Below are positions 43,197-51,601 of a DNA stretch of 64,000 nt, piece by piece (position 1 is the stretch's first letter; each line of letters starts with the position of its first letter). Position numbers and translations under genes: made by a program. The stretch lies in the NCBI RefSeq assembly GCF_009738185.1, contig NZ_CP046509.1, positions 685,501-749,500 of the forward strand, given 5' to 3'. Origin of the DNA: Erwinia sorbitola. Lineage in GTDB: Bacteria; Pseudomonadota; Gammaproteobacteria; Enterobacterales; Enterobacteriaceae. A model generated the notes under the pieces. It ran no database searches. It saw only the letters and a program-made list of their open reading frames with translations, and was not told the origin of the DNA.

Positions 43197-43607
43197 TCAG
43201 ATCTTTTTCGCCAGATAATATCGGGTATGCAGATGTGCATAATCACCGAGCTTGCCATAAGCGGAGTAGCCTAACTTTTCGTAAAATCCGGTTGCCTGGA
43301 AATCAAAAGTATCAACGTAGGCCATATGACAGCCGCGTTTTTTCGCTTCCCGTTCCGCCGACAGCATCAGATCACGCCCTACACCTTTGCCGCGGCAGGC
43401 ATCGCTGACCCATAAATATTGCACTTCCAGCCCTCCCCACCAGGTTCTTGCCACCAGACCAGCCATAATCTGATCCTGTTCATCGCGCAGCGTAAGAAAG
43501 AGGGGATGGATATCAACCGGTGTTGTTTTTGCATTGTGTTGCCACAGACTGTCGATGACGAAGGCTTCATCAGCGGCGGCTGGACTATCAGTTACAGTGA
43601 TCTTCAT
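43197..43607 (-). CDS. GNAT family N-acetyltransferase
   Basis: A 136-residue GNAT protein: LEVQYLWVSDACRGKGVGRDLMLSAEREAKKRGCHMAYVDTFDFQATGFYEKLGYSAYG includes motif A (RGKGVG, acetyl-CoA binding) and motif B (GFYEKLGY). The substrate is unknown. ATG 43607 has GAGG upstream; a TTG three codons earlier is possible. It leads the LuxR and permease genes. Confidence 0.8.
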   Translation of the reverse strand: MKITVTDSPAAADEAFVIDSLWQHNAKTTPVDIHPLFLTLRDEQDQIMAGLVARTWWGGLEVQYLWVSDACRGKGVGRDLMLSAEREAKKRGCHMAYVDTFDFQATGFYEKLGYSAYGKLGDYAHLHTRYYLAKKI

Positions 43608-43897
43608 TGGCCTCAAACTCTCATTATTTGAATAAAAATTAATAAGATAACTTGTACATTACCTCTGCGTAATTATCATTTCCCCTCAGGTATATCAAGA
43701 GTGTTTTTCACCCTTTCCCTGATGGATAAAAACGCCTAAGGTGTGGCTTCAGACGACAATGTCGATCACTTAAGACTAATATCCTGTCGTCTTTCCAGTT
43801 TGGCAAGGCAATATTGAGCCTCACCAGGGAAAGTTTCACTTGCAGCCCTTTTTCAGTGACCACTTTTTGTGGCAGATGAGATAGCGTATAAATAAAG

Positions 43898-43987
43898 ATT
43901 CCTGATGAGAGCAGTGATAGTCACTTCAGTAAATCTTTTTAAATGATGTTGTACCGTTGAAAGGTCGCTTATTGAGCGGCCTTTTTT
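43898..43987 (+). ncRNA. Candidate small RNA of about 90 nt
   Basis: A possible -10 box TATAAA at 43887-43892 would start a transcript near 43899. The predicted RNA has a small 5' stem (AGTGA with TCACT around TAG), an A/U-rich middle with CTTTTTAAATGATG, and ends in the strong terminator at 43961-43987, the layout typical of Hfq-dependent sRNAs. The -35 region is poor. I do not recognise it as a known sRNA. Expression is not shown by sequence. Confidence 0.3.
43961..43987 (+). terminator. Strong Rho-independent terminator without upstream gene
   Basis: Arms AAGGTCGCT and AGCGGCCTT (one G-T pair) around TATTG, running into six T residues. No coding region on the plus strand ends nearby. Confidence 0.8.
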
Positions 43988-44149
43988 GCTTGCCTTTTTA
44001 GCAGCTTATACGTTCAGTACTATTGCGCAGGTTTTGCAGAGGGGGGGAGCATCGAAAGACGCTGACAGCAGGTGGCCGAAATGCCTGAGGTGGCTTTGGT
44101 TGCAGCAGGAAACCAGGCGATAACGCTGTTACGTTTCGCCTGAGTGATA

Positions 44150-44491
44150 TCAGTGTCCGGCAGCGTTCATCACTTCAATACAGCTGACGACATCTTTTGC
44201 CGCCGCGCTTTTCTGCCCGGTATCCAGTGCCTGATACTTTGCAATCGACGAGCGTCCAAGCCGATCGTCATAGCTGACCTGTTTTACCGAGTAAGAGCTG
44301 TTCTCATTGATAATCACCGTGCGGATTTTATTGGCAAAGTCCTGTTCGCTGGTCGGCGTGCCCAGCACATCAACCGCCACGCAGGCTGCGGCATCATAGT
44401 GGGGATCGTGGGGCGGACTTCTGAACATAAACCACCATAATGACAACGCGGCGGCAGCAAGGATTAACAGCGGAAACAGCTTTTTCATCAC
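44150..44491 (-). CDS. Small exported or membrane-anchored protein of unknown function
   Basis: A 113-residue protein with a basic start and one hydrophobic segment (KLFPLLILAAAALSLWWFMF, about 4-23) that can act as a signal anchor. The rest is a periplasmic domain of about 90 residues with two Cys (in AAACVAVDVLG and VVSCIEVMNAAGH) that may form a disulphide, and an ordered middle with FANKIRTVIINENSSYSVKQVSYDDR. I do not recognise the family. It lies 91 bp downstream of the GGDEF-EAL gene on the opposite-reading gap side but on the same strand, and may be monocistronic. Confidence 0.6.
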   Translation of the reverse strand: MMKKLFPLLILAAAALSLWWFMFRSPPHDPHYDAAACVAVDVLGTPTSEQDFANKIRTVIINENSSYSVKQVSYDDRLGRSSIAKYQALDTGQKSAAAKDVVSCIEVMNAAGH

Positions 44492-44582
44492 ATCAACTCA
44501 ATTCACCCGGAGCGGGCTATCATCAGGGGCGCATTATACGGATAAACAGGGCCGGGGCGACCGAAAACCATCCGGGCTGCTG

Positions 44583-46715
44583 TCAGATTTGCATTTCGCG
44601 CAGTAGCGCATGCAGCTGCTCCGCTGGCTGTGGCTTACTCAGCAGGAATCCCTGTAAACGGTCGCAGCCCGCTGCGGCCAGCATCAGGCGCTGCTCCTCA
44701 GTTTCGACTCCTTCGGCGGTGACGGTAATTCCCAGACTGTGGCCGAGCTTAATCACTGACTCAACGATAGTGGCGGAGTTCTCACGCACGCCCAGCGACT
44801 GCGTAAAAGCGCGGTCTATTTTAATGGTGTCGACCGGGAACTGCACCAGATAGCTCAGGCTGGAGTAGCCGGTGCCGAAATCGTCCAGCGCGATACAGAA
44901 TCCGGCAGCTCGCAGGGTCTTGATAGTTTTCAGCGCATGTTGTGCATTTTCCAGCAGCACTCCCTCGGTAATTTCCAGTTCGATTTGCTGTGGATCGATC
45001 CCGTAGCGCGCCATAATTGCCATCAGATTCGCTATAAATCCGGGAGCAAGGAATTGCAGAGGTGAAACATTCACCGCCACGATCAGTTCAGGACAAGTGA
45101 TCGCCATCTTACAGGCCTGCTCCAGCACCCACTCGCCAAGAGGAATAATCAGTCCGGTCTCTTCAGCAATCGGGACAAACTCTGCCGGGGAAATAGCACC
45201 GAGCTGCGGGTGCTGCCAGCGTAGCAGCGCTTCGACAGCAATCAGTTTAGTACCGCTGACATCCATAATTGGCTGATACCACTGCATCAGATCCACAGTA
45301 TTTTCCAGCGCCAGATGCAGCTGCTGCGCCAGCCGCTGGCGTTTTTGCAGGGCTTCATCCATTGCCGGAACAAACAGGCAGTAGCGCCCGCGCCCCTCCG
45401 CTTTGGCGGCATACAGGGAAATATCGGCTTTGCGCATCAGCTCCAGTCGCTCCAGGCTGTGACGCGGCGACAGTGCTACCCCAATGCTGACACCCACCCA
45501 CAGCGTATGACCGCGTAGAGTCATCGGCTCGGCCAGACGAGTAATGATCTGCTGACACAGGTCGGCCACCTGCTGTTCATTTTCTAGATTACTGACCATT
45601 ACAACAAATTCATCGCCGCCCAGGCGCCCGACAGCATCCTGCACCGGCAGCAGCGATGACAACCGCTGGCCGATCTCGACGATCAGATCGTCACCCGTAT
45701 GGTGGCCATAGGTATCGTTGATCAGCTTAAAACGATCGAGATCGAGCAGCATCAGCGCCAGCTTGCCGCCGCTAAGAGGAAGCTGCTGGAGTCGCTCATT
45801 GAGCTGCTCTTCAATCCATGCACGATTTGGCAGCCCTGTGAGAACATCATGCCGGGCCAGATGCCGGGCGTGCACTTCACTGGCTCCCAGACGGCGCATC
45901 GAGCTGGAAAGTTTCAGTGACGAATGCCACAGACGACGCGTCATGATGATGCACATCAGCGAGATACTTAAAATAGCCGCAGCAATCAGCGGGCCGGTGA
46001 TTTTCAGCATCTGGCTGCCCGGGCGCATGGGTATCCATGAGACGCTGCTTACCGGAATGCCGTTTGCTGACGTCAGTAGAAATCCGGCGCTGTTTGGCTG
46101 GTCTGCTGCGCTGGGGGTAAAGCGAAACTGGCTGACAACCCCGCGATGCTCCAGAAAATCGATAAAACTGTAATGCAGATAACGGATAAATATCAGCCGC
46201 CGTCCGGAGTTATCGGGCAGGGGGCCGATCACCACTTCAGCAACCCGGTCACGCAGGCGGATGAAATCATGGATAACATCAGAGGATGTCGCCGGTGGCA
46301 GGTGATGTGAAAGTTTGGGCTTAAGATCGAGATAGCTGGATACGGGCGCGAGTCTGCCCTCCAGCCAGCTGGTAACCGGACGCTGTTGCGCATCCAGCAG
46401 ATAGATTTCATTGTCGCCAGCAAGATGAAAAAGCCAGCTGCCAAACTCTGCGGGCTTTGCTAACTGTGAAATCAGATCCACTTCGTTCAAGAGGTTTTGG
46501 TGTTGAAAAGTAAAATCGGACAGATGCTGCGCGAAAATATTTTCAATCACCTGCTGTTGCTTTTCCTGTGCTTTGGCGTTGCTTTGCACTGTGACCCAGT
46601 AGGCGGTAATGCCGCATCCTAACAGGGAAAACAGCACCACAGCCACTACCGGCGCGACAACATTACGCATGAATTCGCGACGTAGTTCAGCGACCGTGCT
46701 GTATTCGATTTTCAT
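44583..46715 (-). CDS. Membrane GGDEF-EAL protein (c-di-GMP turnover)
   Basis: A 710-residue inner-membrane protein: helix about 16-38, periplasmic sensor domain about 40-235 (no Cys-Ser-Ser motif seen), second helix about 238-258, then GGDEF and EAL domains. The diguanylate cyclase site is intact (GRLGGDEFVVMV), and the phosphodiesterase site keeps VEALLRW, EITEGVLL, DDFGTGYSSLSYL and EGVETEEQ. So it could make or destroy c-di-GMP; the net activity cannot be read from sequence. ATG 46715 with TGGAAGA upstream gives the best start; a longer frame from 46775 adds 20 residues. Confidence 0.9.
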   Translation of the reverse strand: MKIEYSTVAELRREFMRNVVAPVVAVVLFSLLGCGITAYWVTVQSNAKAQEKQQQVIENIFAQHLSDFTFQHQNLLNEVDLISQLAKPAEFGSWLFHLAGDNEIYLLDAQQRPVTSWLEGRLAPVSSYLDLKPKLSHHLPPATSSDVIHDFIRLRDRVAEVVIGPLPDNSGRRLIFIRYLHYSFIDFLEHRGVVSQFRFTPSAADQPNSAGFLLTSANGIPVSSVSWIPMRPGSQMLKITGPLIAAAILSISLMCIIMTRRLWHSSLKLSSSMRRLGASEVHARHLARHDVLTGLPNRAWIEEQLNERLQQLPLSGGKLALMLLDLDRFKLINDTYGHHTGDDLIVEIGQRLSSLLPVQDAVGRLGGDEFVVMVSNLENEQQVADLCQQIITRLAEPMTLRGHTLWVGVSIGVALSPRHSLERLELMRKADISLYAAKAEGRGRYCLFVPAMDEALQKRQRLAQQLHLALENTVDLMQWYQPIMDVSGTKLIAVEALLRWQHPQLGAISPAEFVPIAEETGLIIPLGEWVLEQACKMAITCPELIVAVNVSPLQFLAPGFIANLMAIMARYGIDPQQIELEITEGVLLENAQHALKTIKTLRAAGFCIALDDFGTGYSSLSYLVQFPVDTIKIDRAFTQSLGVRENSATIVESVIKLGHSLGITVTAEGVETEEQRLMLAAAGCDRLQGFLLSKPQPAEQLHALLREMQI

Positions 46716-47169
46716 TGATCTTCCAGGATGAATGAGGTCGTAGCTCCAGGAAACCACTGGCCCTGTAAAGCGCAAACATTACCTTAATACTTATTATCAG
46801 CAAAGATAAAGACGGTATTAAATATCCGTTTATCTGAAATTTATCCGGGCCTGACGGGCAGATCGATGTGGTATGAGAGGGGATCAGCAGGCGCTGCGAT
46901 CGGCGCGATCGCTGCCGGGAAATCCGGGGCATTCTGAGTTTTAAGCGAAGAGCTGAGTGAGGTTTTGCCCCATGCCGACAATCTGCGTACAGGTCTTCCC
47001 TTCAGACTGCGATAGCAGAAACGTCCGATCTGTTTTGCTCCTGATTGAATTCTTCCCGTAATGGCGAGGTACACCTCGCCATTGTCAATGCAGCAGGAAA
47101 GGGCGTTGATTGGGCCTGAATACCGGCTTTGGCGTTACTTAAGCCAAATCCTGAGGCAGGCCCGGTTTA
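46716..47169. other. Intergenic region between lldD and the GGDEF-EAL gene
   Basis: 454 bp with no convincing gene. The stretch 46770-46850 is AT-rich and likely holds the GGDEF-EAL promoter. A palindrome with 11-base arms lies at 47060-47083. Small frames here are not supported. Confidence 0.45.
47060..47083. repeat. REP-like palindrome, 11-bp arms
   Basis: Arms AATGGCGAGGT and ACCTCGCCATT pair perfectly around two bases. Arm core GCGAGG and the two-base loop relate it to the palindromes at 6651-6984 and 33732-33751. No T-run follows on either strand. Confidence 0.65.
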
Positions 47170-48315
47170 TTATCCCAGTCCGTTTTCTACTAACGCATTA
47201 CGCGAAATATCCGCTATAGATTTCATTCCGGTCAGCGTCATTGCTACCCGCATCTCTTTCTCGATCAGCGTCAGCAGATTCTCCACTCCGGCCTGGCCTG
47301 CGGTTGCCAGCGCATAGAGATAAGCCCGCCCTAACAGGACGGTATCCGCACCCAGCGCAATCATTCGCACTACGTCTAACCCGTTACGGATGCCGCTATC
47401 CGCCAGAATGGCAATCTCGCCTTTTACCGCATCGGCAATGGCTGGCAGCGCACGAGCTGTCGACAGCACGCCGTCCAGCTGGCGGCCGCCGTGATTGGAT
47501 ACGATAATACCGTCGGCACCGAAACGTACCGCATCACGGGCGTCATCGGGATCGAGAATACCTTTAATGATCATCGGGCCATCCCAGAACTCGCGGATCC
47601 ACTCCAGATCGCTCCATGAGATGGAAGGATCGAAGTTTTTGGCCAGCCAGCCGATATAATCCTCCAGCCCGGTCGGTTTCCCGAGATAGGCGGAGATATT
47701 ACCCAGGTCATGGGGCCTGCCGTTCAGCCCGACATCCCAGGCCCACTGCGGGTGGAGGACGGCCTGAGCATAGCGGCGCAGGGCTGCATTGGGGCCGCTC
47801 ATACCTGAGTGGGCGTCACGGTAGCGAGCGCCCGGAGTCGGCATATCAACGGTAAATACCAGCGTTGAACAGCCTGCCGCTTTGGCGCGTTCCAGCGCAT
47901 TACGCATAAAACCGCGATCTTTGAGCACGTAAAGCTGGAACCACATCGGGCGGGAGATGGCCGGGGCAACCTCTTCAATCGGACATACCGATACCGTAGA
48001 AAGGGTAAACGGTATCCCCTTTGCCGCTGCCGCTTTAGCCGCCTGCACTTCACCACGGCGGGCGTACATTCCACACAGCCCTACCGGGCCAAGCGCCACC
48101 GGCATCGACAGCGTTTCTTTAAACAGCGTGGTGTGCAGAGTGAGATCGGACATATCGTTCAGCACGCGCTGCTTTAAAGCGATCTGTGCCAGATCTTCCA
48201 CATTACGCCGCAGGGTGTGCTCTGCGTAGGCTCCGCCGTCAATGTAGTGAAACAGGAACGGTGGCAGGATGCGTTTGGCCGCGGCGCGGTAGTCGGTTCC
48301 GGCTGAAATAATCAT
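47170..48315 (-). CDS. lldD: L-lactate dehydrogenase (quinone, FMN)
   Basis: A 381-residue FMN enzyme of the inner-membrane face that oxidises L-lactate to pyruvate and passes electrons to quinone. The sequence tracks E. coli LldD as remembered: MIISAGTDYRAAAKRILPPFLFHYIDGGAY, LSMPVALGPVGLCGMYARRGE, and the catalytic His in SNHGGRQLDG (about 275). It ends about 15 residues earlier than the E. coli protein, losing the Ala-rich tail only. It overlaps lldR by 4 nt (ATGA). Confidence 0.96.
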   Translation of the reverse strand: MIISAGTDYRAAAKRILPPFLFHYIDGGAYAEHTLRRNVEDLAQIALKQRVLNDMSDLTLHTTLFKETLSMPVALGPVGLCGMYARRGEVQAAKAAAAKGIPFTLSTVSVCPIEEVAPAISRPMWFQLYVLKDRGFMRNALERAKAAGCSTLVFTVDMPTPGARYRDAHSGMSGPNAALRRYAQAVLHPQWAWDVGLNGRPHDLGNISAYLGKPTGLEDYIGWLAKNFDPSISWSDLEWIREFWDGPMIIKGILDPDDARDAVRFGADGIIVSNHGGRQLDGVLSTARALPAIADAVKGEIAILADSGIRNGLDVVRMIALGADTVLLGRAYLYALATAGQAGVENLLTLIEKEMRVAMTLTGMKSIADISRNALVENGLG

Positions 48316-49091
48316 CGATTTTCTTCCCTTGTGATATCGGTATCTTCATCCGGCAGACGGGTGCTGCGCTGCTGCCGGGCTTCATTCTCGTGCAGGGTTT
48401 TGAGGGTGGTCAGAACAAAACCCATATGATCCCTTGCCGCACAGCTGGCCCGCTGCGGATCGCCGGCGAGGATCGCCAGCAGCAGCTCTTCATGCTGCTC
48501 GGTTAAGCGGGCAAAAATGGTCGGCACGGTGTACATCCGCTGGCGACTGTGCGCCACGGAGGATTGCAGCAGATCGAAGAAGCCGCGCATGGTCTGTAGC
48601 AGCACCACATTATGCGAGGCTTCGGCAATCGCCAGATGAAAGCGCACGTCAGCCTGTGTCGCCATCTCCGGCGACAGGCTCTCCTGCTGTTGGATGGCGT
48701 CGAAACAGCTTTGCAGCTTTTCACGATCGGCATCGGTGGCCCGCAGCGCCGCATACCAGGCGGTACTGGCCTCAATAGCGTGGCGTGCTTCAAGGATGTC
48801 ATTACGGTAGTCCGGGTCAGTCGCCACCAGTGTTTTCAGGGGCTGGACAATACGCTGTTCTGACCAGGGCGGCGGCGCTTCACACAGGTAATAGCCACCG
48901 CCGTGACGGCTGAACAGTATCCCTTCGCCGACCAGCTTTTGCAGCGCTTCACGCAGTGACGAACGTGATACTTCCAGCTCTTCAGCCAGCTTACGTTCGG
49001 CTGGCAGGCGTGTACCAGGCTCCAGCTGTCGGAGGCTGATCAACGTGCGGATGCGCTCCACCAGCTGGCCGGAATTCATGGGATCATCCAT
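48312..49091 (-). CDS. lldR: Lactate-responsive GntR/FadR-type regulator
   Basis: A 259-residue regulator: GntR winged HTH (about 12-68, LPAERKLAEELEVSRSSLREALQKLVGEGIL) and a FadR-type C-terminal domain with the metal-binding pattern in DVRFHLAIAEASHNVVLLQT. It represses or activates lldPRD depending on L-lactate. The start at 49091 gives the N-terminal length of E. coli LldR; ATG 49079 would make a 4-nt ATGA overlap with lldP and is equally possible. Two operator-like sites lie upstream of lldP. Confidence 0.94.
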   Translation of the reverse strand: MDDPMNSGQLVERIRTLISLRQLEPGTRLPAERKLAEELEVSRSSLREALQKLVGEGILFSRHGGGYYLCEAPPPWSEQRIVQPLKTLVATDPDYRNDILEARHAIEASTAWYAALRATDADREKLQSCFDAIQQQESLSPEMATQADVRFHLAIAEASHNVVLLQTMRGFFDLLQSSVAHSRQRMYTVPTIFARLTEQHEELLLAILAGDPQRASCAARDHMGFVLTTLKTLHENEARQQRSTRLPDEDTDITREENR

Positions 49092-50728
49092 GTCAGTACG
49101 TAGGCCTGAAGCGTGGTGATGACGCCGACCATGCAGGTGAAGATCAGGCTGTGTTTTACGGTAAAGCGGAACAGATCGGACTCTTTACCCACCAGCCCCA
49201 CCGCCGCACAGGCAATGGCGATCGACTGTGGGGAGATCATCTTCCCGGTGACGCCGCCCGTGGTATTGGCGGCGACCAGCAACAGATCGGAAACCCCAAT
49301 CTGCTGCGCCGTGGTGGCCTGCAAGGCAGCAAACAGTGCGTTAGATGAGGTATCAGAACCGGTGAGGAACACCCCCAGCCAGCCAAGGAACGGCGAGAAG
49401 AAGGTAAATGCATGGCCGGTATGAGCCAGCGCCAGCGCCAGCGTCGCCGACAGCCCGGAGTAATTAGAGATAAAGGCGAAGGCCAGCACCATGCCGATTG
49501 AGTAGATAGGTAGCGCCAGCTCTTTCAGCGTACTGCGGAAAGTAGACAGCGCATCAGCAGGTTTCATCTTCAGGTAAACGATGGAGATCAGCGCTGCAAC
49601 GATAATGGCGGTGCCGGTGGCAGACAACCAATCGAATTTGAATACCGCCGCATAAGGCGTGATAACAGTGACAACCGGGGGCATTTTCGCCACCAGCTTA
49701 TCAAGAAACGGGATGGGAATGCTCATCACCAAGTTATACAACGCTCCGCCGGGGCTGAAAAGGGCTTTAAATGGGGGAATGCTCCACAGGGTGACGGTGG
49801 CGGTCAGAAACAGGAACGGCATCCACGCGCGAATTATCTGTCCGGTGCGATATTTTTCCACCACCAGCGGCTGCTCAACGCTGTTATCCGCAGGCTTAAA
49901 GCGGAAGATTCGCACCGGCTTCCATACGCGCAGAAAGAGCGTCAGACATACCAGTGAAACCAGAGACGAGATAATGTCCGGCAGCTCCGGGCCGAGGAAG
50001 TTGGAGCTGAGAAACTGGGCAAGCGCGAATGAACCGCCAGCGACCATGACCGCAGGCCAGGTCTCCTTGATACCGCGCCAGCCATCCATGATAGCCATAA
50101 TCCAGAACAGGACAATAATCGTCAGGAACGGCAGCTGGCGGCCGACCATCTGCCCGATCTGAAAGCTGTCCAGCCCGGTCACCTGCCCGGCAACAATAAT
50201 CGGGATCCCCATCGCCCCAAAAGCTACCGGAGCGGTATTCACGATCAGGCACAGGCCCGCCGCATAGAGCGGATTAAAGCCCAGTCCGACCAGCAGTGCC
50301 GCAGTAATTGCCACTGGCGCACCAAACCCGGCGGCTCCTTCCAGAAAGGCACCAAATGAGAAGCCTACAATCAGCATCTGTAAGCGCTGGTCGGGAGTGA
50401 TCGACAAAATTGAGGCACGAATAATATCGAACTGCCCGGTTTTCACCGAAATTTTATAGACGAACACGGCGGCGATAATAATCCATGCTATCGGCCAGAG
50501 TCCGTAGAAGAATCCATACGCCATTGAGGCCAGTGCGCGATCGAGCGGCATCCGGTAGAGAAACAGCGCTACCATCAGTGCCAGCACCACGGTGATAGTG
50601 GCGGCGAGGTAGCCTTTCAGCTTCAGCTTAATCAGCGCGAAAAAGAAAAACAGAATCGGAATGGCGGCGATCAGGCTGGATAGCCAGATATTGCCCAGCG
50701 GATCGTACACTTGTTGCCAGGGTTGCAT
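49076..50728 (-). CDS. lldP: L-lactate permease
   Basis: A 550-residue lactate:proton symporter of the LctP family with twelve or more membrane helices; nearly the full sequence follows E. coli LldP (YDPLGNIWLSSLIAAIPILFFFFALIKLKLKGY, FGAFLEGAAGFGAPVAITAALLVGLGF, GSDTSSNALFAALQ). It takes up lactate and glycolate. ATG 50728 has GGAG upstream; the frame from 50752 adds eight residues. First gene of lldPRD. Confidence 0.96.
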   Translation of the reverse strand: MQPWQQVYDPLGNIWLSSLIAAIPILFFFFALIKLKLKGYLAATITVVLALMVALFLYRMPLDRALASMAYGFFYGLWPIAWIIIAAVFVYKISVKTGQFDIIRASILSITPDQRLQMLIVGFSFGAFLEGAAGFGAPVAITAALLVGLGFNPLYAAGLCLIVNTAPVAFGAMGIPIIVAGQVTGLDSFQIGQMVGRQLPFLTIIVLFWIMAIMDGWRGIKETWPAVMVAGGSFALAQFLSSNFLGPELPDIISSLVSLVCLTLFLRVWKPVRIFRFKPADNSVEQPLVVEKYRTGQIIRAWMPFLFLTATVTLWSIPPFKALFSPGGALYNLVMSIPIPFLDKLVAKMPPVVTVITPYAAVFKFDWLSATGTAIIVAALISIVYLKMKPADALSTFRSTLKELALPIYSIGMVLAFAFISNYSGLSATLALALAHTGHAFTFFSPFLGWLGVFLTGSDTSSNALFAALQATTAQQIGVSDLLLVAANTTGGVTGKMISPQSIAIACAAVGLVGKESDLFRFTVKHSLIFTCMVGVITTLQAYVLTWMIP

Positions 50729-50772
50729 ACAGGATTCTCCAGAGGCGGTCATGATGTGCCCCCTGCTGATTA

Positions 50773-50783
50773 TGGTCCTACCA
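50773..50783. promoter_or_regulatory. LldR operator, proximal
   Basis: TGGTCCTACCA, a palindrome of the form TGGT-N3-ACCA typical of FadR/LldR-type regulators, 45 bp before the lldP start. Confidence 0.8.
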
Positions 50784-50896
50784 ATTCAGCTATTCGGGGG
50801 TGCTTGTTGCAGATAGTTAATATTTTGTTAGCCAAATACAATGAATGTTGTTTGTTTTTTGGTTTTCTGTGGCCGGAGTGGCGATTTATTCAAAAG

Positions 50897-50907
50897 TGGT
50901 AGGACCA
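50897..50907. promoter_or_regulatory. LldR operator, distal
   Basis: TGGTAGGACCA, the same palindrome class, centred 124 bp from the proximal site. E. coli lldP likewise has two LldR sites flanking its promoter that are thought to form a loop. The promoter should lie between the two. Confidence 0.8.
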
Positions 50908-50945
50908 TAAAAGCCGGTGGCAGAGAAGTGGGAGGAGGTGCAGAT

Positions 50946-50973
50946 AAAAAAAACGCACCGGGGCAGGTGCGTT
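50946..50973 (-). terminator. Rho-independent terminator of the DoxX gene
   Basis: On the minus strand arms AACGCACC and GGTGCGTT pair over 8 bp around TGCCCC and lead into eight T residues. It is 18 bp past the DoxX stop. Confidence 0.85.
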
Positions 50974-50990
50974 ATGGTTGCCGGGGCAGG

Positions 50991-51428
50991 TTAACGCCAG
51001 GCGCTGTTCTTTAACACTGAATATTTACCGCAGCCCTGCAACAGGATCGCCGCCGAGGCCAGCGCATACAGGGCGATCTCCTCAAGAGCCCAGGCACCAA
51101 CCGGCGTCAGACTGAAGGTATTCCCGAGATCGGCCAGCAGCCAGGCAACCACCATCGTGCCGATAACGGTCAGGGCAGACAGGCGGCAGAGGATCCCGAA
51201 GATCAGCAGCAGCGGTGCCACTACTTCACCCAGCAGTACGCCGTAGCCGATAAAAGCCGGCAGCCCGTGGGCGACCAGCATTCCCTGAATTCCGCCAACC
51301 CCGGCATGAAGCTTATGCCAGCCATGGAAAAGCATCAGGCCACCGACCGTCAGCCGCAGCAATAATTTGGCCGCGTCGGGGTGTGAGAACATCTGGTTAA
51401 ATCGGGTGAGTGTATTAGCTATCATCAT
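50991..51428 (-). CDS. DoxX family membrane protein
   Basis: A 145-residue protein with four membrane helices. LLRLTVGGLMLFHGWHKLHAGVGGIQGML and LGEVVAPLLLIFGILCRLSALTVIG are typical of DoxX/YphA-like proteins, small inner-membrane proteins linked to redox stress but without a settled role in enterobacteria. ATG 51428 (of two adjacent ATGs) is chosen; the longer frame to 51539 crosses a Fur-like site and is rejected. Single-gene unit with its own terminator. Confidence 0.82.
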   Translation of the reverse strand: MMIANTLTRFNQMFSHPDAAKLLLRLTVGGLMLFHGWHKLHAGVGGIQGMLVAHGLPAFIGYGVLLGEVVAPLLLIFGILCRLSALTVIGTMVVAWLLADLGNTFSLTPVGAWALEEIALYALASAAILLQGCGKYSVLKNSAWR

Positions 51429-51451
51429 TGTTATTCCCGTTTGAGGTATCT

Positions 51452-51472
51452 TGAGATAATACTCATTCTCAT
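51452..51472. promoter_or_regulatory. Candidate Fur box upstream of the DoxX gene
   Basis: GATAATACTCATTCTCATC (from 51454) matches the Fur consensus at 13 of 19 positions by hand, within a TGAGATAAT...ATTCTCAT dyad. It is about 25 bp before the DoxX start, and would place this gene in the iron regulon. Confidence 0.5.
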
Positions 51473-51601
51473 CCTGGGATATATCGCAACTGAGGGAAGC
51501 CTTGTCCAAAATCAACAAAATAGGGCGGGGAGGGAACAAGCAGGAAGCGAAAAATTCCTCTGTATGCGGGCCGTTTTAGCCCGCATTAATTATCAGCTAA
51601 A

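Larger units (their letters stand above)
43608..44149. other. Long intergenic region with an orphan terminator
   Basis: 542 bp without a protein gene. The left part is AT-rich and should hold the GNAT promoter. A plus-strand terminator at 43961-43987 has no plus-strand gene upstream and marks a candidate sRNA. A G-run (seven Gs) lies at 44041-44047. Nothing else is recognised. Confidence 0.5.
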
